Of a DNA stretch of 10,174 nt, positions 6,619 to 10,174 are shown piece by piece. The DNA comes from Rhodobacterales bacterium. GTDB taxonomy: Bacteria; Pseudomonadota; Alphaproteobacteria; Rhodobacterales; Rhodobacteraceae. Made by a program: the position numbers and the translations under genes. The stretch covers positions 1 through 10,174 of the forward strand of contig JAAFHS010000046.1 in assembly GCA_013298485.1 (NCBI GenBank). The letters are read 5' to 3'. Each line of letters begins with the position of its first letter. Positions within the stretch are counted from its first letter, which is position 1. The notes below the pieces were generated by a model. It worked only from the letters and a program-made list of their open reading frames with translations, did no database searches and was not told the origin of the DNA.

Positions 6619-8676
6619 ATGGCCTATCTTCTGGGTGTCGATACGGGCGGCACATATACCGATGCCGTCCTGCTGGACGAGGCGGCGGATCATGTCGTCG
6701 CATCGGCCAAATCGCTGACCACCAAGGGCGATCTGTCACTGGGCATCGGGCGCGCGATTGATGCGGCGATGGCGCGCGCAGGCGTGCCCGCGTCCGAGAT
6801 TGCGCTGGTGTCGCTGTCAACCACGCTGGCCACCAATGCGCTGGTCGAAGGGCAGGGCGGGCGCGTCGCCCTGATCTTTGTCGGCTTTGATAGCGGTGAT
6901 CTTGAACGCGGTGGACTGACCGAAGCCTTGAAGGGCGATCCCGTCATCATGCTGACAGGCGGGCACAGCCATGCGGGCACCGAAGCCGCCCCCCTTGATC
7001 TGGCGGGGCTGGAGGCGGCTTTGGCCGATATGGCGGGGCAGGTTATGGGCTTTGCCGTGGCCGCACGCTTTGCCACCCGCAATGCGGCGCATGAGGTGGC
7101 TGTGCGCGATGCGGTCCGGCGCATCACTGCGCGCCCCGTGACCTGTTCGCATGAATTGTCGGCCAACCTGAACGGGCCGAAACGCGCCCTGACGGCAGTG
7201 CTGAATGCGCGCCTGATCGGGATGATCGACGGGCTGGTTGCAGCCTGCGAGGCGCATCTGGCACGGCTGGCCATCACCGCACCCCTGATGGTGGTGCGCG
7301 GCGATGGCGCGCTGATCTCGGCCGCGATGGTGCGCGAGCGGCCCATTGAAACCATCCTCTCCGGCCCAGCCGCCAGCATCGTCGGCGCGCGCTGGCTGAC
7401 GGGCGAGGCGGATGCGCTGGTCTCCGATATCGGCGGGACGACGACCGATGTGGCGCTGCTGAAGGGCGGGCTGCCCGAGATTGACCCGCAGGGTGCGCAG
7501 GTCGGCGGCTTCCGCACGATGGTGGAGGCGGTGGCGATGCGCACCACCGGCCTTGGCGGTGACAGCGAGGTGCATCCGGTGACCGAAGGGCTGGACGGCG
7601 GATTGCGCCTCGGCCCCCGGCGGCTGATCCCCCTGTCGCTGCTGGCGGTGGATCATGCGGACCTTGTGCATGCCGCCCTCGACCGCGCGCTGGCGGCCGA
7701 GGCGGTGGGCGAGCATGACGGGCGGTTCGTCGTGCCCTTTGCGGGATCACTGGACGGGTTGGGCGCGCGCGAGGCGGTGCTGATGGCGCGGATCACCGGG
7801 GTCATGCCGATGGCAAAGGCGCTGACATCGCGGATTGAAACGGCGGCGCTGGAACGGCTGGTGGCGCGCGGGCTGGTGCGGCTGGCGGGGATGACGCCAT
7901 CGGATGCGGCGCATGCTCTGGGGCTGCTGAGCGATTGGGACGCATCGGCGGCGGACAAGGGTCTGCGCCTGATGGCGCGCAGGCGGACGGGGCGGGGGGA
8001 GCGGTTTGCCGACAGCGCCCCTGCCCTTGCGCAGATGATTGTCGACCAGTTGACCGCGCAGACCGTGGATTGCCTGCTGGAGGCCGCCTTTGCCGAGGAT
8101 ACAGGGATTGACGGCACACCCGAAACCCTGGCGGGTCACAGCCTGACCCGGGCAGGCCTGCGCAATCATCAGGGCGTCATGGCGATCTCGGCCCGGCTGA
8201 ACGTGCCCGTCGTCGGCCTGGGCGCATCCGCCCCGACCTATTATCCTGCCGTGGGGGCCCGCCTGCACACGCGGATGGTGCTGCCCGCCCATGCCGGTGT
8301 CGCCAATGCCATCGGCGCGGTCGTGGGCCAGATCGCGCAGCGCGCGCGGGGCGTGGTGACCAGCCCCGGTGAGGGCCGCTTTACGGCGCATCTGCCCGAT
8401 GGGCTGCAGGGTTTCAATGACCGCGATGCCGCCCTTGCCGCGATGGAGGCGGCCCTGACGGCCGAGGCCACGGCCCGCGCCAGGGCATCGGGGGCCGAGG
8501 ATCTGCGCATCACGGCCACGCGCGATATCCGCGAGGCCGAGGTGGAGGGGCGCCCGATGTTCATCGAGGCGACCCTGACCGTCACCGCATCGGGCCGCCC
8601 GCGGGTGGCGCATGGCGCAACACCAGCGGTAACGCCACCCCGTGCAGGGCAGCCGGGTGGCCCAAATCCCCCTTGA
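6619..8676 (+). CDS. Hydantoinase A / oxoprolinase family protein, orphan
   Basis: A 685-residue ATPase-fold protein of the HyuA/oxoprolinase/acetone carboxylase-β superfamily, which opens cyclic amides or carboxylates ketones with ATP. Both nucleotide motifs are present: GVDTGGTYTDAVLLD (6-20) and VSDIGGTTTDVALL (268-281). STTLATNALVEGQGGRVALI (about 70-90) belongs to the N-terminal Hydantoinase_A domain. The C-terminal part has VPVVGLGASAPTYYPAVG (about 527-544), typical of the family. The last 20 or so residues (ATPAVTPPRAGQPGG...) are a Pro/Gly-rich disordered tail. Length matches HyuA subunits, which normally pair with a HyuB encoded next door. Here the flanks are rpoN, 51 bp upstream, and a tRNA, so no partner is adjacent. 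It may act alone or with a distant partner. The substrate is unknown, so I give no gene symbol. Co-transcription with rpoN is possible. Confidence 0.9.
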   Translation: MAYLLGVDTGGTYTDAVLLDEAADHVVASAKSLTTKGDLSLGIGRAIDAAMARAGVPASEIALVSLSTTLATNALVEGQGGRVALIFVGFDSGDLERGGLTEALKGDPVIMLTGGHSHAGTEAAPLDLAGLEAALADMAGQVMGFAVAARFATRNAAHEVAVRDAVRRITARPVTCSHELSANLNGPKRALTAVLNARLIGMIDGLVAACEAHLARLAITAPLMVVRGDGALISAAMVRERPIETILSGPAASIVGARWLTGEADALVSDIGGTTTDVALLKGGLPEIDPQGAQVGGFRTMVEAVAMRTTGLGGDSEVHPVTEGLDGGLRLGPRRLIPLSLLAVDHADLVHAALDRALAAEAVGEHDGRFVVPFAGSLDGLGAREAVLMARITGVMPMAKALTSRIETAALERLVARGLVRLAGMTPSDAAHALGLLSDWDASAADKGLRLMARRRTGRGERFADSAPALAQMIVDQLTAQTVDCLLEAAFAEDTGIDGTPETLAGHSLTRAGLRNHQGVMAISARLNVPVVGLGASAPTYYPAVGARLHTRMVLPAHAGVANAIGAVVGQIAQRARGVVTSPGEGRFTAHLPDGLQGFNDRDAALAAMEAALTAEATARARASGAEDLRITATRDIREAEVEGRPMFIEATLTVTASGRPRVAHGATPAVTPPRAGQPGGPNPP

Positions 8677-8701
8677 CGCCCCGGTGCCCCGCCTGTAACC
8701 C
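8673..8701 (+). promoter_or_regulatory. Probable sigma-70 promoter of the tRNA gene
   Basis: TTGACG (8673-8678), a 17-bp spacer and TAACCC (8696-8701) form a fair housekeeping promoter. Transcription would start a few bases before the tRNA at 8713. The -35 box is strong, the -10 box weak. The TGA stop of the hydantoinase-family gene (8674-8676) lies inside the -35 box. Confidence 0.5.
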
Positions 8702-8712
8702 CCCGGCACAGT

Positions 8713-8789
8713 GGCTAGGTAGCTCAGCTGGTTAGAGCACGCGACTCATAATCGCGGGGTCGGGGGTTCGAGTCCCCCCCTCGCCACCA
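8713..8789 (+). tRNA. tRNA-Met (CAT), elongator type
   Basis: A 77-nt cloverleaf with the CCA end encoded (8787-8789). D-arm starts GCTCAGCTGGTTAGAGC. The anticodon stem is CGCGA/TCGCG with loop CTCATAA and anticodon CAT at 8747-8749. Variable loop GGGTC; T-arm GGGGG-TTCGAGT-CCCCC; discriminator A at 8786. The D-arm, loop and variable loop follow the elongator Met pattern of E. coli. An initiator is unlikely because the first pair G1-C72 is intact. A tRNA-Ile2, whose CAT is modified to lysidine, is the alternative; T4 and the A5-T68 pair favour Met, since Ile2 normally has C-G at 4-69 and 5-68. Oddity: acceptor position 4 (T8716) faces C8782, a mismatch. Confidence 0.9.
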
Positions 8790-8797
8790 CTTTCCCG

Positions 8798-8927
8798 TCA
8801 ATCGCGCCTGATCTGCCGCATCGCCGCCACGATGGCCATCGTGTCAACCGACACGCGGGTGACGCGGGTCGATCACCACATCCTTGTCATCGGCAAAGCG
8901 GTCGGTGTTGATAAGACGCTGACTCAC
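8798..8927 (-). pseudogene. Possible frame-broken small gene of about 43 codons
   Basis: Two overlapping minus-strand frames look like halves of one reading frame. The first opens at GTG 8927 (GGGCGG lies 7 nt upstream) and reads MSQRLINTDRFADDKDVVID, then PRH, before ending at a stop at 8844-8846. The second, offset by one base, gives VTRVSVDTMAIVAAMRQIRR plus D and a TGA at 8798-8800, with 20 of its 22 codons ending in G or C. Skipping one base near 8855-8870 joins them into one peptide. An 8-bp direct repeat ACGCGGGT (8853-8860 and 8862-8869) sits exactly at the break. I do not recognise the product. It follows the MBL gene on the same strand by 70 bp. A sequencing error, a true pseudogene or chance are all possible. 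Confidence 0.35.
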
Positions 8928-8997
8928 CCTGATACCGCCCGTTTTCTTTTTGACGACAGTCCACGCCGGAACGTGTCACGTCAAGGCACGGCTTGGC

Positions 8998-9828
8998 TCA
9001 GATATCGATCACCTGCATCTCGCGCCCGCAGAAGGCCCCCGGAAACAGGCGTTTGGCCCGGCGTTCGATGGCCGTCAGCTGCCCGTCGGTGCGCCGCTTG
9101 GCGTGGTGGATAAAGCCCACGCTTTTGGCACCCGACGCCTGTGCCAGCCGCACCCCCTGCTGCCATGTCGAATGGCCGAACCCCTTGAAGGCGGCGAAAT
9201 CCTCATCGGTGAAGGTCGCATCGTACAAAAACAGATCCGCGCCCGCGATCAGGCCCAGCACGGCGGGGTCGAGCGTGCCCGGTTCATGTTCGGTATCGGT
9301 GATCAGCGCCACCACACGCCCGCCCCATTCCACCCGGTAGCCCACCGCATTGCCGGGATGGTTCAGCATCGCGGTGCGGATCGTGATCCCCGGATGCGGG
9401 GTCAGCACCGTGCCGGGCTGAAACTCATCCGTCTCGATGCAGGCGTGGCACAGGTCCGGGCCGATGGGAAAGAACGGCCTGCGCATATAGCTTTCGATCA
9501 TCTGCATCGTCGTCATCGTGCCGTCCAGATGCCCGGACCAGACTTTCAGCCGGGACTTGTCGCAGTAGAGCGGCGGAAAGAACGGCAGGCCTGCGATATG
9601 GTCATAATGGCAATGCGTGAAGAACAGGGTCAGATCCTTCTGCCCCTCGTCTTTCAGCGCCGCCCCGGCGGGCAGCAGACCACTGCCCGCATCAAACAGC
9701 AGGACATGATCGCCGCAGCGCATTTCGATGCACATCGTATTGCCGCCAAACTTGCGGAATGCAGGGCCCGAGACAGGCAGGCTGCCCCGGACACCCCAGA
9801 GTTTGATCTGAAAGCGGTCTGTCGTCAT
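8998..9828 (-). CDS. MBL-fold metallohydrolase
   Basis: A 276-residue cytoplasmic protein with no signal peptide. It opens FQIKLWGVRGSLPVSGPAF then FGGNT (7-31), a signature of a phosphodiesterase-like MBL branch. The di-metal site is complete: THCHYDH with His72, His74, Asp76 and His77; His157 in LNHPGNAVGY; Asp178 in ITDTEHEPG or Asp203 in LYDATF as bridging residue; and His241 in FIHHAKRRTDG. A conserved GFGHSTWQQGV (217-226) precedes the end. Length is typical. The family relates to RNase Z, PhnP and cyclic-nucleotide phosphodiesterases, so phosphodiester hydrolysis is the likely chemistry; the substrate is unknown. ATG 9828 is the first ATG after an in-frame stop and has no clear ribosome site. 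The gene before it on the same strand appears to encode a cyclic-nucleotide-binding domain, which makes cNMP hydrolysis worth considering. Confidence 0.9.
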   Translation of the reverse strand: MTTDRFQIKLWGVRGSLPVSGPAFRKFGGNTMCIEMRCGDHVLLFDAGSGLLPAGAALKDEGQKDLTLFFTHCHYDHIAGLPFFPPLYCDKSRLKVWSGHLDGTMTTMQMIESYMRRPFFPIGPDLCHACIETDEFQPGTVLTPHPGITIRTAMLNHPGNAVGYRVEWGGRVVALITDTEHEPGTLDPAVLGLIAGADLFLYDATFTDEDFAAFKGFGHSTWQQGVRLAQASGAKSVGFIHHAKRRTDGQLTAIERRAKRLFPGAFCGREMQVIDI

Positions 9829-10020
9829 CGCGACATCAGGATGCGTCCGCAGTCATGCACGGGCACAGTCATCATTCGTGATCGTTTTTTTTGCCGGCCA
9901 GACACCGCTCCGCTTTCCTTTTCCGTCAGACGCCGCGCGGACAATAGTGGCAAGTATTCCCGCGTGCGAGGGGGAAATTCTGCCGAAAACGCCAGGTTCC
10001 ACACCCATTCCGGTGATTTT

Positions 10021-10036
10021 GCCCGACAAATCGGGC
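10021..10036. repeat. Perfect hairpin in the gap between the two rightmost minus-strand genes
   Basis: GCCCGA (10021-10026) and TCGGGC (10031-10036) are a perfect 6-bp inverted repeat with a 4-nt loop. It lies 42 bp past the stop of the right-edge gene. The minus-strand transcript reads AAAATC after the stem rather than a U-run, so it is not a standard terminator. It may be a weak terminator or an mRNA 3'-end structure. The rest of the 250-bp gap (9829-10078) has an A8 tract on the minus strand (9885-9892) but no promoter I can support. Confidence 0.4.
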
Positions 10037-10078
10037 GATACGATGACCGTACCGGCTTTGACCGCGCAGCAGACAAAC

Positions 10079-10174
10079 CTAGTGAACGCCTGTGGTGGCA
10101 CGGCTGCGCGCCTCGGTCAGCTCCACCGTGGTCTGGCTCAGACGGTCCGCCAGAACACGCACGACCTCGATCGT
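10079..10174 (-). CDS. C-terminal end of a probable cyclic-nucleotide-binding (Crp/Fnr-like) protein
   Basis: An open minus-strand frame enters from the right edge and ends at TAG (10079-10081), leaving 31 residues: TIEVVRVLADRLSQTTVELT then EARSRATTGVH. The pattern VVRVLADRLSQTTVEL is like the long helix that ends a cyclic-nucleotide-binding domain in Crp/Fnr-type proteins. The stop follows about ten residues later, so there is no DNA-binding helix-turn-helix and it would be a single-domain binding protein. Another coiled-coil-ending protein is possible from so short a piece. It precedes the MBL gene on the same strand, with 250 bp between. Confidence 0.5.
   Translation of the reverse strand, partial: TIEVVRVLADRLSQTTVELTEARSRATTGVH

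Noticed and set aside
6817..7716. Long minus-strand open frames inside the hydantoinase-family gene (also 6690-7547 and 7747-8709)
   Set aside because: Arg/His/Pro-rich shadows of a well-supported plus-strand gene, with no motifs.
8713..8789. tRNA as an integration site of a mobile element
   Set aside because: No integrase, no repeat of the tRNA 3' end and no shift in composition are seen downstream within the window.
8832..9113. Plus-strand frame of 93 codons after the tRNA
   Set aside because: Half of it lies antisense to the MBL gene, it has no ribosome site, and no recognisable domain is seen.
9825..10076. Minus-strand 83-codon frame whose TGA overlaps the MBL start as ATGA (and a second, 9853-10101)
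   Set aside because: The overlap looks operon-like, but the Ser/Arg-rich product has no motif and no ribosome site; the second frame also overlaps the end of the right-edge gene.

Overview
The window reads as a chromosomal stretch of a high-GC alphaproteobacterium, most likely of the order Rhodobacterales (Roseobacter/Rhodobacter type). This is inferred from the strong G/C bias at third codon positions, the oxidoreductase–SelD fusion, the short divergent RpoN and the general gene content. No sequence search was possible, so the taxonomy is an impression. Genes are densely packed on both strands. No insertion sequence, CRISPR array or prophage is visible.

Layout from left to right. A DMT/EamA-type membrane transporter on the minus strand (1-697) is cut by the left edge. 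Behind it on the same strand lies a small exported DUF1287 protein (760-1362). Divergent from that, a plus-strand pair encodes MnmH, the tRNA 2-selenouridine synthase (1446-2495), and a membrane-anchored single-domain rhodanese (2546-2983). These converge, with only 11 bp between, on a long minus-strand gene (2995-5169) that fuses an FAD/NAD(P)-type oxidoreductase to selenide, water dikinase SelD. A 126-bp divergent intergenic region separates selD from a lone, short sigma-54 gene rpoN (5296-6567). An orphan hydantoinase A/oxoprolinase-family gene (6619-8676) follows. Its stop codon sits inside the likely -35 box of a CAT-anticodon tRNA gene (8713-8789), best read as elongator tRNA-Met. Next come a probable frame-broken small gene (8798-8927, minus), an MBL-fold metallohydrolase (8998-9828, minus), a 250-bp gap with a perfect hairpin, and at the right edge the C-terminal 31 codons of a minus-strand protein whose tail resembles the end of a Crp/Fnr-type cyclic-nucleotide-binding domain.

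The clearest functional theme is selenium. SelD makes selenophosphate, and MnmH uses it to convert 2-thiouridine to 2-selenouridine at the tRNA wobble position. The fused oxidoreductase and the rhodanese between the two genes are candidates for supplying or handling reduced selenium or sulfur, which is inference. No selA, selB or tRNA-Sec is present here, so within this window selenophosphate appears aimed at tRNA modification. A second, weaker theme at the right edge is a possible cyclic-nucleotide pair: a binding-domain protein followed by an MBL hydrolase.

Nothing here is clearly an undescribed system. The best leads are the Se cluster with its rhodanese, the direct repeat and start-site hairpin between selD and rpoN, the U4-C69 mismatch in the tRNA, and the frame-broken small gene.
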